Shown here one piece after another: positions 1-10,867 of a stretch of 64,000 nucleotides of DNA. The notes beneath the pieces were generated by a model, which did no database searches, was not told the origin of the DNA, and saw nothing but the letters and a program-made list of their open reading frames with translations. How positions within the stretch are numbered: position 1 is the stretch's first letter; each line of letters opens with the position of its first letter. The translations under genes were made by a program, and so were the position numbers. The stretch comes from Plasmopara viticola (lineage: Eukaryota > Oomycota > Peronosporomycetes > Peronosporales > Peronosporaceae), in NCBI GenBank assembly GCA_001695595.3, contig MBPM02000174.1:18940-82939 (forward strand), in the 5' to 3' direction.

Positions 1-2
1 TT

Positions 3-2192
3 AGCATCAATGATCACGATTCCGTGAGTTATATTCCGCCACCGCGACCAGTGAATGAGAACGACCATGATGCAACTGCGGATGTCGACGATGCCGCCGA
101 CGTTGAAATGGAAGAAGTGCCCCCTACCGATGCTCAAATCTCACCCGTTCCTACTGATGCTTTGGACAGGGGGAGTAACAGCCAGATGCAAGTTGTCCAG
201 CGCATCAGTCCTTCCACTGCTACCGAAGATCAGCAGATGCAGCTCGCCCAGCGTCCTGATTGCGATATCGTCCCGCACTCACAACATCTAAGTCGGTCGA
301 TCGATCGCCCCGCCATCGTCCAGCATCTCAACCCGAGCCTTGACCTCGTCCGTGCTGCCGGATGTGATCCGTGCGCACCGTCAGCAATAATCCCTCATGG
401 TGAAGGTGTTGGCGTCGGCTTCGATGCATCAGAGAATCGCATAGTGTTCAGTGGTGGTTCCATTCGCCCTCGATCGATCACGTATGAACAACCGCGTCTA
501 CTGACTGATGGAGATATGCCTTTGCATCTTGGTGGCGCTGAAAATGACGATGAGCCAGAACCAGAAAGCAAGCGACCACGCCTGGATGAGTACGAAATTG
601 CGTTGGCGGTGTCTGAGCTGCCTACATCATACGCTGAAGCAATGGCGGCCCCTGACGCTCCACAATGGAAGGAAGCTATACGTGCTGAGATTCGGTCGCA
701 TGTGCGGAGCCACACGTGGGACATGGTGCGACGACCTCAAGGAAACAAGGTGATCGGATGCAAATGGGTATTCGCGAAGAAGTACGACGAGAATGGAGCG
801 GTTAAGCGATACAAGGCACGTCTAGTCGCTCGAGGTTTCCTCCAGACTCGCGGCATAGACTATACCCACACATACTCACCAGTGGCAAGCATGAACACGA
901 TCCGGGTCTTTCTCGCATTGTGCTGCTCTCGACGCCTCATGATTCGCCAGTTTGACATTGAGACCGCATTTCTAAATGGAAAGCTTGACGAAACAGTGTT
1001 TATGAATCCCCCTGAAGGAGTGAATGTGGCGCCGGAATTGGTTTGCAGACTCCGCCGCAGCCTCTATGGACTCAAGCAAGCTGCAGCTGTGTGGCACCGT
1101 ACCATCCGCGACGTGTTCAAGCGTCTCGGTTTCAAACAGTGTCGAGCTGATCCTTGTCTCTTCGTTCGACGAGATGACAGTGACCCAGCGGCCGCGGTTT
1201 TTGTGGTGCTCTACGTAGACGATCTACTTGTTGGCTGCAAAACAGAGGAACAAGCGCGATCCGTGTGTACTGGTCTCGCGTCGCACTTCACGGTCAAATC
1301 ACTCGGTGATGCTCGTTTCGTTCTCGGGATGGAAGTACTTCACGATCGGAAACGTGGTGAAATGGTGGTGAAGCAATCTCAGTTTATAACCAAGTTGCTC
1401 GAGCGTTTTGGTCAAGTATCTGCTCATGGTGTCCGCAACCCAATGGTAATTGGTCAAGATCTCAGCCCATCCGACAAGCACGGTGTATGCACAGACAAAA
1501 ATAAGTACCGCGAACTAATCGGATCAATGCTGTACGTTGCCAATGCCACACGTCCCGACATTGGCTACGTGCTGTCGATACTCTCTCAGTACCTCGATAC
1601 GCCGCGTGAGATGCATTGGAATGCTGCGCTACGTGTACTTCGCTACCTCAAGGCCACTCTTTCGATCGGCATCCACTACACGGCAAAGGGCAAGAATATC
1701 GTGACATACTGCGACGCGAACTGGGGTGGTGATAAGGAGACGCGACGCTCGACGTCTGGTGTGATGGTGAAGATGGCTGACGGTCCGGTCATCTACAAGA
1801 GCAAGCGTCAAGCGACCGTCGCATTATCAACTGCTGAAGCCGAGTACATGGCTCTCGCACTTACCGCTCAAGAAGTACTGTGGCTGCGTTTCCTCCTCAC
1901 AGAGATGGGTGTAAACGTGTCGAGTGCGTCGACGATCTACATGGACAACCAGTCGGCGATTAGTATGGCAACTAACCACGGATACACCCCACGCGCCAAG
2001 CACATCGACCTCCGAGCTCACTTCGTCCGTGACTACGTCGAAAAGGGCACCATCAAGGTGGAGTACGTACCATCAGAGTCTCAGCTAGCGGATATGTTAA
2101 CGAAGGCCATTCCGACGCCGCGCTTTGTGGAGCTTCGTGACGCATGCGGACTTGTGGACTGTCAAGTTGAGGGGGAGTGTAACGGCCTCTAA
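3..2192 (+). CDS. Copia family 1 gag-pol polyprotein, C-terminal part (RT and RNase H)
   Basis: The frame is open from the window edge (S-I-N-D-H-D-S-V upstream of the first GTG), so the true start is outside. The N-terminal third is an acidic, low-complexity linker. The RT begins near 'GCKWVFAKKYDENG', with KARLVARGF, and the catalytic YVDD is at 1212-1223. RNase H has STAEAEYMAL and DNQSAI. The protein copies element RNA into DNA in cytoplasmic particles. No stop or frameshift is visible, so this part could be functional. The stop codon lies 15 bp inside the 3' LTR, so the last five residues (CNGL and the preceding E/C boundary) are encoded by the LTR. The matching part of the split copy (44,900-46,462) has two stops. 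Confidence 0.9.
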   Translation, partial: SINDHDSVSYIPPPRPVNENDHDATADVDDAADVEMEEVPPTDAQISPVPTDALDRGSNSQMQVVQRISPSTATEDQQMQLAQRPDCDIVPHSQHLSRSIDRPAIVQHLNPSLDLVRAAGCDPCAPSAIIPHGEGVGVGFDASENRIVFSGGSIRPRSITYEQPRLLTDGDMPLHLGGAENDDEPEPESKRPRLDEYEIALAVSELPTSYAEAMAAPDAPQWKEAIRAEIRSHVRSHTWDMVRRPQGNKVIGCKWVFAKKYDENGAVKRYKARLVARGFLQTRGIDYTHTYSPVASMNTIRVFLALCCSRRLMIRQFDIETAFLNGKLDETVFMNPPEGVNVAPELVCRLRRSLYGLKQAAAVWHRTIRDVFKRLGFKQCRADPCLFVRRDDSDPAAAVFVVLYVDDLLVGCKTEEQARSVCTGLASHFTVKSLGDARFVLGMEVLHDRKRGEMVVKQSQFITKLLERFGQVSAHGVRNPMVIGQDLSPSDKHGVCTDKNKYRELIGSMLYVANATRPDIGYVLSILSQYLDTPREMHWNAALRVLRYLKATLSIGIHYTAKGKNIVTYCDANWGGDKETRRSTSGVMVKMADGPVIYKSKRQATVALSTAEAEYMALALTAQEVLWLRFLLTEMGVNVSSASTIYMDNQSAISMATNHGYTPRAKHIDLRAHFVRDYVEKGTIKVEYVPSESQLADMLTKAIPTPRFVELRDACGLVDCQVEGECNGL

Positions 2193-2357
2193 TTGGGTGT
2201 CCCACAGTATGTGCCAACTTGACATATAAGAGAAATAGTCACATTCTAGAATATCGAGACAGAAGAACACGTGGCTACAAGTGAGTAAGAGCCGATAGTT
2301 TGCTTTATTCCTATGAATTTACTTTCCATTTTGCACTGCGACAATCACATTGTTATA
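2178..2357 (+). repeat. 3' LTR of family 1 copia (180 bp)
   Basis: It starts TGTAACGG directly after the purine run GGGGGAG and ends TTGTTATA. The same 180-bp sequence occurs at 46448-46627 and, inverted, at 57620-57799, which fixes both ends. Confidence 0.88.
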
Positions 2358-3189
2358 TAGACAACCAAGCAAAGTTGATTTCAAAGTCTCAAAGCAGGTT
2401 GCGTTGTGATGAATATGTATGCCGTGTCTCCTCTTCGAGCGGTAAATCCTGTCATTTTCTTGAATTTTTACCAGCATCCAAATCCATCGCGAATTTGATG
2501 GCACCTCAGTAGCTGAAAATTACACTTTCTTGTCATTTGTGATGTGTTTGTATCTGACGGATTCCGTCCATTAACGCCACTATGTAAAACCTATAATTTA
2601 ATGATCAATGAGCAAAACAATGGATTTTTTGCGTCCTACCATATAAAGTTGCAGTCCTGACCAGTACTTATCCATCTAAATATGATTGATTCTGGAAATT
2701 GAGCTTATAACCATACTTTACTTTCAAAAACACTATGACGGGTGATGCCGTTGTCTTACTCAGTGCCTGTACTTCGATCTCCTTTTTCTTGATGAAAATT
2801 TAGATTCTTTTAAGTATAGGATTTTCAAGTCCACTGCGTTTAGACTCTCAATAACTCATACAAGTGCTGCGAGAAAAAGCTGTCCAGAAAGACACACCTT
2901 TATCATCATACATCCACTTTTTGCTATCAGCTTCCTTTTTTGTGTCAGTAAGTCTTGAATGTCGGTCGGGACATGTCAAAAGTCATATCCTGTACTTAAT
3001 TATACGGTCAGTATTCGTTGTTATGACCTTCGATATTTCATTTACTTAAATTGTTTTCACTACTAAACACCTATATAATCAGGAGAAAGGAATCAGGGCA
3101 AAACAATAATTCTATCCCAACTGCAGTAACAACAGACTCGTAAAAGCATAGATCAACAACTACGACAAAAGACCTTCGAATTGACTAAC
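2358..3189 (-). repeat. Array unit 0 remnant: 5'UTR, promoter and spacer without a CDS
   Basis: This is the upstream half of an array unit in minus orientation. It holds the 5'UTR from TAGACAACC, the initiator-like motif at 2600-2613, and about 570 bp of AT-rich spacer leading to the poly(A) signal of copy 1. The coding part was separated by the copia insertion. A promoter here would read into the antisense strand of the retrotransposon. Confidence 0.8.
2600..2613 (-). promoter_or_regulatory. Oomycete-type initiator, unit 0
   Basis: The minus strand reads GCTCATTGATCATT, close to the oomycete Inr consensus (GCTCATT then CA). Its gene is cut off by the copia element. Confidence 0.55.
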
Positions 3190-3195
3190 TTTATT
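3190..3195 (-). terminator. Poly(A) signal AATAAA, copy 1
   Basis: AATAAA on the minus strand lies about 121 bp after the stop codon of copy 1. The hexamer (AATAAAGTTTGTCAATTCG context) is found at the same place in most units. Confidence 0.55.
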
Positions 3196-3315
3196 CTTAA
3201 AACGGAAACGACAGCATCAGAAGCAGCGTGGTGTCATATTTAGTAGTAATGAAATCCGAGCATCAAATAATTGAGTGAGGGTACGATATTGTAAGTCGGA
3301 TACGTCGACCCAGAT

Positions 3316-3564
3316 CTACCACCAGCCTCCACCCCAGCCTCCACCCCAGCCACCACCTAAGCCTCCGCCCCAGCCACCACCCCATCCGAGTCCACCCCAA
3401 GGCCCTCCCCAGCCCCAGAATTCCTTCTTATTACCTTCTGGACCCTTACCTGCAGCAGGTGCTGCCTCTGTAGGCATAGCTGCTGACCGCAGTGCATTTT
3501 GGTCAGCAGCGGCATAGTTTGCAACGGCAATTGCAGCAGCGACGGCGAAAGCAGTAAACTTCAT
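3316..3564 (-). CDS. Small secreted Gly/Trp-rich repeat protein, array copy 1 (reference form)
   Basis: The protein has 82 residues. Residues 1-20 form a signal peptide: MKF, a hydrophobic Ala/Val/Ile core, then AAA|DQ as the likely cleavage site. Residues 21-49 are an Ala/Pro/Lys/Glu linker (DQNALRS...GNKKEF). Residues 50-82 hold nine Trp in a Gly background, with a strict four-residue period W61-L/W69-W73-W77-W81 separated by GGG, ending WW. There is no cysteine, no RxLR-EER and no LFLAK, so it fits no effector class I can name. It is probably exported; the function is unknown (wall, matrix or host-directed are all possible). I chose this ATG because the signal peptide starts here. An in-frame ATG 54 codons upstream (3726) would bury the signal peptide, and its frame is broken in several copies. 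Initiator motif at 3821-3834. Confidence 0.8.
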   Translation of the reverse strand: MKFTAFAVAAAIAVANYAAADQNALRSAAMPTEAAPAAGKGPEGNKKEFWGWGGPWGGLGWGGGWGGGLGGGWGGGWGGGWW

Positions 3565-3820
3565 GGTCGTATCGAGGAGTAGACAACCAAGCAAAGTTGA
3601 TTTCAAAGTCTCGAAGCAAGTTGCGTTGTGATGAATATGTATGCCGTGTCTCCTCTTCGAGCGGTAAATCCTGTCATTTTCTTGAATTTTTACCAGCATC
3701 CAAATCCATCGCGAATTTGATGGCACCTCAGTAGCTGAAAATTACACTTTCTTGTCATTTGTGATGTGTTTGTATCTGACGGATTCGTTCATTAACGCCA
3801 CTATGTAAAACCTAAAATTT

Positions 3821-3834
3821 AATGATCAATGAGC
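3821..3834 (-). promoter_or_regulatory. Oomycete-type initiator, copy 1
   Basis: GCTCATTGATCATT on the minus strand, 257 bp upstream of the ATG. Its first seven bases and the later CA match the known oomycete Inr. The same element sits 256-272 bp upstream of nearly all copies, so the position is fixed. The implied 5'UTR is long for an oomycete, and transcript data could show an intron that I cannot place. Confidence 0.6.
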
Positions 3835-4530
3835 AAAACAATGGAATTTTTGCGTCCTACCATATAAAGTTGCGGTCCTGACCAGTACTTATCCATCTAA
3901 ATATGATTGATTCTGGAAATTGAGCTTATAACCATACTTTACTTTCAAAAACACTATGACGGGTGATGCCGTTGTCTTACTCAGTGCCTGTACTTCGATC
4001 TCCTTTTTCTTGATGAAAAGTTAGATTCTTTTAAGTATAGGATTCTCAAGTCCACTGCGTTTAGACTCTCAATAACTCATACAAGTGCTGCGAGAAAAAG
4101 CTGTCCAGAAAGACACACCTTTATCATCATACATCCACTTTTTGCTATCAGCTTCCTTTTTTGTGTCAGTAAGTCTTGAATGTCGGTCGGGACATGTCAA
4201 AAGTCATATCCTGTACTTAATTATACGGTCAGTATTCGTTGATATGACCTTCGATATTTCATTTAAATTGTTTTCACCACTAAACACCTATATAATCAGG
4301 AGAAAGGAATCAGGGCAAAACAATAATTCTATCCCAACTGCAGTAACAACAAACTCGTAAAAGCATAGATCAACAACTACGACAAAAGACCTTCGAATTG
4401 ACAAACTTTATTCTTAAAACGGAAACGACAGCATCAGAGCAGCGTGGTGTCATATTAGTAGTAGATGAATCCGAGCATCAAATAATTGAGTGAGGGTACG
4501 ATATTGTAAGTCGGATACGTCGACCCAGAT

Positions 4531-4779
4531 CTACCACCAGCCTCCACCCCAGCCTCCACCCCAGCCACCACCTAAGCCTCCGCCCCAGCCACCACCCCAT
4601 CCGAGTCCACCCCAAGGCCCTCCCCAGCCCCAGAATTCCTTCTTATTACCTTCTGGACCCTTACCTGCAGCAGGTGCTGCCTCTGTAGGCATAGCTGCTG
4701 ACCGCAGTGCATTTTGGTCAGCAGCGGCATAGTTTGCAACGGCAATTGCAGCAGCGACGGCGAAAGCAGTAAACTTCAT
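4531..4779 (-). CDS. Secreted Gly/Trp-rich repeat protein, copy 2
   Basis: The protein is identical in sequence to copy 1. Initiator motif at 5037-5050. The upstream in-frame extension to 4941 is open here. Confidence 0.8.
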   Translation of the reverse strand: MKFTAFAVAAAIAVANYAAADQNALRSAAMPTEAAPAAGKGPEGNKKEFWGWGGPWGGLGWGGGWGGGLGGGWGGGWGGGWW

Positions 4780-5749
4780 GGTCGTATCGAGGAGTAGACA
4801 ACCAAGCAAAGTTGATTTCAAAGTCTCGAAGCAAGTTGCGTTGTGATGAATATGTATGCCGTGTCTCCTCTTCGAGCGGTAAATCCTGTCATTTTCTTGA
4901 ATTTTTACCAGCATCCAAATCCATCGCGAATTTGATGGCACCTCAGTAGCTGAAAATTACACTTTCTTGTCATTTGTGATGTGTTTGTATCTGACGGATT
5001 ACGTTCATTAAAGCCACTATGTAAAACCTAAAATTTAATGATCAATGAGCAAAACAATGGAATTTTTGCGTCCTACCATATAAAGTTGCGGTCCTGACCA
5101 GTACTTATCCATCTAAATATGATTGATTCTGGAAATTGAGCTTATAACCATACTTTACTTTCAAAAACACTATGACGGGTGATGCCGTTGTCTTACTCAG
5201 TGCCTGTACTTCGATCTCCTTTTTCTTGATGAAAAGTTAGATTCTTTTAAGTATAGGATTCTCAAGTCCACTGCGTTTAGACTCTCAATAACTCATACAA
5301 GTGCTGCGAGAAAAGCTGTCCAGAAAGACACACCTTTATCATCATACATCCACTTTTTGCTATCAGCTTCCTTTTTTGTGTCAGTAAGTCTTGAATGTCG
5401 GTCGGGACATGTCAAAAGTCATATCCTGTACTTAATTATACGGTCAGTATTCGTTGATATGACCTTCGATATTCATTCACTTAAATTGTTTTCACCACTA
5501 AACACCTATATAATCAGGAGAAAGGAATCAGGGCAAAACAATAATTCTATCCCAACTGCAGTAACAACAAACTCGTAAAAGCATAGATCAACAACTACGA
5601 CAAAAGACCTTCGAATTGACAAACTTTATTCTTTAAAACGGAAACGACAGCATCAGCAGCGTGGTGTCATATCTAGTAGTAGATGAATTCCGAGCATCAA
5701 ATAATTGAGTGAGGGTACGATATTGTAAGTCGGATACGTCGACCCAGAT

Positions 5750-5998
5750 CTACCACCAGCCTCCACCCCAGCCTCCACCCCAGCCACCACCTAAGCCTCC
5801 GCCCCAGCCACCACCCCATCCGAGTCCACCCCAAGGCCCTCCCCAGCCCCAGAATTCCTTCTTATTACCTTCTGGACCCTTACCTGCAGCAGGTGCTGCC
5901 TCTGTAGGCATAGCTGCTGACCGCAGTGCATTTTGGTCAGCAGCGGCATAGTTTGCAACGGCAATTGCAGCAGCGACGGCGAAAGCAGTAAACTTCAT
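5750..5998 (-). CDS. Secreted Gly/Trp-rich repeat protein, copy 3
   Basis: Reference protein, no substitution. Initiator motif at 6256-6269. The spacer upstream has lost one A in the run after GCTGCGAG, a change shared with the next spacer. Confidence 0.8.
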   Translation of the reverse strand: MKFTAFAVAAAIAVANYAAADQNALRSAAMPTEAAPAAGKGPEGNKKEFWGWGGPWGGLGWGGGWGGGLGGGWGGGWGGGWW

Positions 5999-6961
5999 GG
6001 TCGTATCGAGGAGTAGACAACCAAGCAAAGTTGATTTCAAAGTCTCGAAGCAAGTTGCGTTGTGATGAATATGTATGCCGTGTCTCCTCTTCGAGCGGTA
6101 AATCCTGTCATTTTCTTGAATTTTTACCAGCATCCAAATCCATCGCGAATTTGATGGCACCTCAGTAGCTGAAAATTACACTTTCTTGTCATTTGTGATG
6201 TGTTTGTATCTGACGGATTACGTTCATTAAAGCCACTATGTAAAACCTAAAATTTAATGATCAATGAGCAAAACAATGGAATTTTTGCGTCCTACCATAT
6301 AAAGTTGCGGTCCTGACCAGTAGCTATCCATCTAAATATGATTGATTCTGGAAATTGAGCTTATAACCATACTTTACTTTCAAAAACACTATGACGGGTG
6401 ATGCCGTTGTCTTACTCAGTGCCTGTACTTCGATCTCCTTTTTCTTGATGAAAAGTTAGATTCTTTTAAGTATAGGATTCTCAAGTCCACTGCGTTTAGA
6501 CTCTCAATAACTCATACAAGTGCTGCGAGAAAAGCTGTCCAGAAAGACACACCTTTATCATCATACATCCACTTTTTGCTATCAGCTTCCTTTTTTGTGT
6601 CAGTAAGTCTTGAATGTCGGTCGGGACATGTCAAAAGTCATATCCTGTACTTAATTATACGGTCAGTATTCGTTGATATGACTTCGATATTCATTCACTT
6701 AAATTGTTTTCACCACTAAACACCTATATAATCATGAGAAAGGGCAAAACCATAATTCTATCCCAACTGCAGTAACAACAACTCGTAAAAGCATAGATCA
6801 ACAACTACGACAAAAGACCTTCGAATTGACAACTTTATTCTTAAAACGGAAACGACAGCATCAGAAGCAGCGTGGTGTCATATTTAGTAGTAGAATGAAA
6901 TCCGAGCATCAAATAATTGAGTGAGGGTACGATATTGTAAGTCGGATACGTCGACCCAGAT

Positions 6962-7210
6962 CTACCACCAGCCTCCACCCCAGCCTCCACCCCAGCCACC
7001 ACCTAAGCCTCCGCCCCAGCCACCACCCCATCCGAGTCCACCCCAAGGCCCTCCCCAGCCCCAGAATTCCTTCTTATTACCTTCTGGACCCTTACCTGCA
7101 GCAGGTGCTGCCTCTGTAGGCATAGCTGCTGACCGCAGTGCATTTTGGTCAGCAGCGGCATAGTTTGCAACGGCAATTGCAGCAGCGACGGCGAAAGCAG
7201 TAAACTTCAT
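6962..7210 (-). CDS. Secreted Gly/Trp-rich repeat protein, copy 4
   Basis: Reference protein. Initiator motif at 7467-7480. The 3' flank (6730-6850) has small deletions relative to its neighbours, outside the CDS. Confidence 0.8.
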   Translation of the reverse strand: MKFTAFAVAAAIAVANYAAADQNALRSAAMPTEAAPAAGKGPEGNKKEFWGWGGPWGGLGWGGGWGGGLGGGWGGGWGGGWW

Positions 7211-8181
7211 GGTCGTATCGAGGAGTAGACAACCAAGCAAAGTTGATTTCAAAGTCTCGAAGCAAGTTGCGTTGTGATGAATATGTATGCCGTGTCTCCT
7301 CTTCGAGCGGTAAATCCTGTCATTTTCTTGAATTTTTACCAGCATCCAAATCCATCGCGAATTTGATGGCACCTCAGTAGCTGAAAATTACACTTTCTTG
7401 TCATTTGTGATGTGTTTGTATCTGACGGATTCGTTCATTAAAGCCACTATGTAAAACCTAAAATTTAATGATCAATGAGCAAAACAATGGAATTTTTGCG
7501 TCCTACCATATAAAGTTGCGGTCCTGACCAGTACTTATCCATCTAAATATGATTGATTCTGGAAATTGAGCTTATAACCATACTTTACTTTCAAAAACAC
7601 TATGACGGGTGATGCCGTTGTCTTACTCAGTGCCTGTACTTCGATCTCCTTTTTCTTGATGAAAAGTTAGATTCTTTTAAGTATAGGATTCTCAAGTCCA
7701 CTGCGTTTAGACTCTCAATAACTCATACAAGTGCTGCGAGAAAAAGCTGTCCAGAAAGACACACCTTTATCATCATACATCCACTTTTTGCTATCAGCTT
7801 CCTTTTTTGTGTCAGTAAGTCTTGAATGTCGGTCGGGACATGTCAAAAGTCATATCCTGTACTTAATTATACGGTCAGTATTCGTTGATATGACCTTCGA
7901 TATTCATTCACTTAAATTGTTTTCACCACTAAACACCTATATAATCAGGAGAAAGGAATCAGGGCAAAACAATAATTCTATCCCAACTGCAGTAACAACA
8001 AACTCGTAAAAGCATAGATCAACAACTACGACAAAAGACCTTCGAATTGACAAACTTTATTCTTAAAACGGAAACGACAGCATCAGAGCAGCGTGGTGTC
8101 ATATCTAGTAGTAGATGAAATCCGAGCATCAAATAATTGAGTGAGGGTACGATATTGTAAGTCGGATACGTCGACCCAGAT

Positions 8182-8430
8182 CTACCACCAGCCTCCACCC
8201 CAGCCTCCACCCCAGCCACCACCTAAGCCTCCGCCCCAGCCACCACCCCATCCGAGTCCACCCCAAGGCCCTCCCCAGCCCCAGAATTCCTTCTTATTAC
8301 CTTCTGGACCCTTACCTGCAGCAGGTGCTGCCTCTGTAGGCATAGCTGCTGACCGCAGTGCATTTTGGTCAGCAGCGGCATAGTTTGCAACGGCAATTGC
8401 AGCAGCGACGGCGAAAGCAGTAAACTTCAT
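8182..8430 (-). CDS. Secreted Gly/Trp-rich repeat protein, copy 5
   Basis: Reference protein. Initiator motif at 8688-8701. Spacing to copy 4 is 1220 bp. Confidence 0.8.
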   Translation of the reverse strand: MKFTAFAVAAAIAVANYAAADQNALRSAAMPTEAAPAAGKGPEGNKKEFWGWGGPWGGLGWGGGWGGGLGGGWGGGWGGGWW

Positions 8431-9398
8431 GGTCGTATCGAGGAGTAGACAACCAAGCAAAGTTGATTTCAAAGTCTCGAAGCAAGTTGCGTTGTGATGA
8501 ATATGTATGCCGTGTCTCCTCTTCGAGCGGTAAATCCTGTCATTTTCTTGAATTTTTACCAGCATCCAAATCCATCGCGAATTTGATGGCACCTCAGTAG
8601 CTGAAAATTACACTTTCTTGTCATTTGTGATGTGTTTGTATCTGACGGATTACGTTCATTAAAGCCACTATGTAAAACCTAAAATTTAATGATCAATGAG
8701 CAAAACAATGGAATTTTTGCGTCCTACCATATAAAGTTGCGGTCCTGACCAGTACTTATCCATCTAAATATGATTGATTCTGGAAATTGAGCTTATAACC
8801 ATACTTTACTTTCAAAAACACTATGACGGGTGATGCCGTTGTCTTACTCAGTGCCTGTACTTCGATCTCCTTTTTCTTGATGAAAAGTTAGATTCTTTTA
8901 AGTATAGGATTCTCAAGTCCACTGCGTTTAGACTCTCAATAACTCATACAAGTGCTGCGAGAAAAAGCTGTCCAGAAAGACACACCTTTATCATCATACA
9001 TCCACTTTTTGCTATCAGCTTCCTTTTTTGTGTCAGTAAGTCTTGAATGTCGGTCGGGACATGTCAAAAGTCATATCCTGTACTTAATTATACGGTCAGT
9101 ATTCGTTGATATGACCTTCGATATTCATTCACTTAAATTGTTTTCACCACTAAACACCTATATAATCAGGAGGAATCAGGGCAAAACAATAATTCTATCC
9201 CAACTGCAGTAACAACAAACTCGTAAAAAGCATAGATCAACAACTACGACAAAAGACCTTCGAATTGACAAACTTTATTCTTAAAACGGAAACGACAGCA
9301 TCAGAGCAGCGTGGTGTCATATTAGTAGTAGATGAAATCCGAGCATCAAATAATTGAGTGAGGGTACGATATTGTAAGTCGGATACGTCGACCCAGAT

Positions 9399-9647
9399 CT
9401 ACCACCAGCCTCCACCCCAGCCTCCACCCCAGCCACCACCTAAGCCTCCGCCCCAGCCACCACCCCATCCGAGTCCACCCCAAGGCCCTCCCCAGCCCCA
9501 GAATTCCTTCTTATTACCTTCTGGACCCTTACCTGCAGCAGGTGCTGCCTCTGTAGGCATAGCTGCTGACCGCAGTGCATTTTGGTCAGCAGCGGCATAG
9601 TTTGCAACGGCAATTGCAGCAGCGACGGCGAAAGCAGTAAACTTCAT
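9399..9647 (-). CDS. Secreted Gly/Trp-rich repeat protein, copy 6
   Basis: Reference protein. Initiator motif at 9905-9918. The downstream flank near 9170 lacks a few bases (AGGAGGAATC instead of AGGAGAAAGGAATC). Confidence 0.8.
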   Translation of the reverse strand: MKFTAFAVAAAIAVANYAAADQNALRSAAMPTEAAPAAGKGPEGNKKEFWGWGGPWGGLGWGGGWGGGLGGGWGGGWGGGWW

Positions 9648-10618
9648 GGTCGTATCGAGGAGTAGACAACCAAGCAAAGTTGATTTCAAAGTCTCGAAGC
9701 AAGTTGCGTTGTGATGAATATGTATGCCGTGTCTCCTCTTCGAGCGGTAAATCCTGTCATTTTCTTGAATTTTTACCAGCATCCAAATCCATCGCGAATT
9801 TGATGGCACCTCAGTAGCTGAAAATTACACTTTCTTGTCATTTGTGATGTGTTTGTATCTGACGGATTACGTTCATTAAAGCCACTATGTAAAACCTAAA
9901 ATTTAATGATCAATGAGCAAAACAATGGAATTTTTGCGTCCTACCATATAAAGTTGCGGTCCTGACCAGTACTTATCCATCTAAATATGATTGATTCTGG
10001 AAATTGAGCTTATAACCATACTTTACTTTCAAAAACACTATGACGGGTGATGCCGTTGTCTTACTCAGTGCCTGTACTTCGATCTCCTTTTCTTGATGAA
10101 AAGTTAGATTCTTTTAAGTATAGGATTCTCAAGTCCACTGCGTTTAGACTCTCAATAACTCATACAAGTGCTGCGAGAAAAAGCTGTCCAGAAAGACACA
10201 CCTTTATCATCATACATCCACTTTTTGCTATCAGCTTCCTTTTTTGTGTCAGTAAGTCTTGAATGTCGGTCGGGACATGTCAAAAGTCATATCCTGTACT
10301 TAATTATACGGTCAGTATTCGTTGATATGACCTTCGATATTCATTCACTTAAATTGTTTTCACCACTAAACACCTATATAATCAGGAGAAAGGAATCAGG
10401 GCAAAACAATAATTCTATCCCAACTGCAGTAACAACAACTCGTAAAAGCATAGATCAACAACTACGACAAAAGACCTTCGAATTGACAAACTTAATTTTT
10501 AAAACGGAAACGACAGCATCAGAAGCAGCGTGGTGTCATATCTAGTAGTAGATGAATTCCGAGCATCAAATAATTGAGTGAGGGTACGATATTGTAAGTC
10601 GGATACGTCGACCCAGAT

Positions 10619-10867
10619 CTACCACCAGCCTCCACCCCAGCCTCCACCCCAGCCACCACCTAAGCCTCCGCCCCAGCCACCACCCCATCCGAGTCCACCC
10701 CAAGGCCCTCCCCAGCCCCAGAATTCCTTCTTATTACCTTCTGGACCCTTACCTGCAGCAGGTGCTGCCTCTGTAGGCATAGCTGCTGACCGCAGTGCAT
10801 TTTGGTCAGCAGCGGCATAGTTTGCAACGGCAATTGCAGCAGCGACGGCGAAAGCAGTAAACTTCAT
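10619..10867 (-). CDS. Secreted Gly/Trp-rich repeat protein, copy 7
   Basis: Reference protein. Initiator motif at 11124-11137. The 3' flank reads AACTTAATTTTT where other units have AACTTTATTCTT, so the AATAAA signal is altered (minus strand AAAATTAAG). Confidence 0.8.
   Translation of the reverse strand: MKFTAFAVAAAIAVANYAAADQNALRSAAMPTEAAPAAGKGPEGNKKEFWGWGGPWGGLGWGGGWGGGLGGGWGGGWGGGWW

Larger units (their letters stand above)
1..2357 (+). mobile_element. Ty1/copia retrotransposon, family 1, 3' part (5' part outside window)
   Basis: The order is tail of the integrase-RT linker, reverse transcriptase, RNase H, a polypurine stretch (AGTTGAGGGGGAG) and a 180-bp LTR. The RT to RNase H order after integrase is that of Ty1/copia. 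The element ends at TTGTTATA, followed directly by TAGACAACC of the array unit, so it landed in the 5' untranslated region of an array gene whose coding part must lie left of the window. TAGAC would be the target duplication on this side; the other side is not visible. This is the least damaged copia copy here. Confidence 0.9.

Noticed and set aside
3275..3517. 80-codon proline-rich ORF (PPPQPPP) antisense to each gene copy
   Set aside because: It is the exact antisense of the Gly/Trp tail and starts at GTG. It recurs only because the sense gene recurs, and there is no signal or promoter on that strand.
3316..3564. RxLR-type effector, based on NALRS shortly after the signal peptide
   Set aside because: The motif lacks the first arginine (ALRS, not RxLR), there is no EER, and the tail is a low-complexity repeat unlike effector domains.
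4085..4360. Spacer ORF starting MLREKAVQKDTPLSS on the strand opposite the genes, up to 125 codons
   Set aside because: Its length and end change from unit to unit, single-base losses break it in several units, and the composition is typical AT-rich spacer. Its conservation is explained by tandem duplication.
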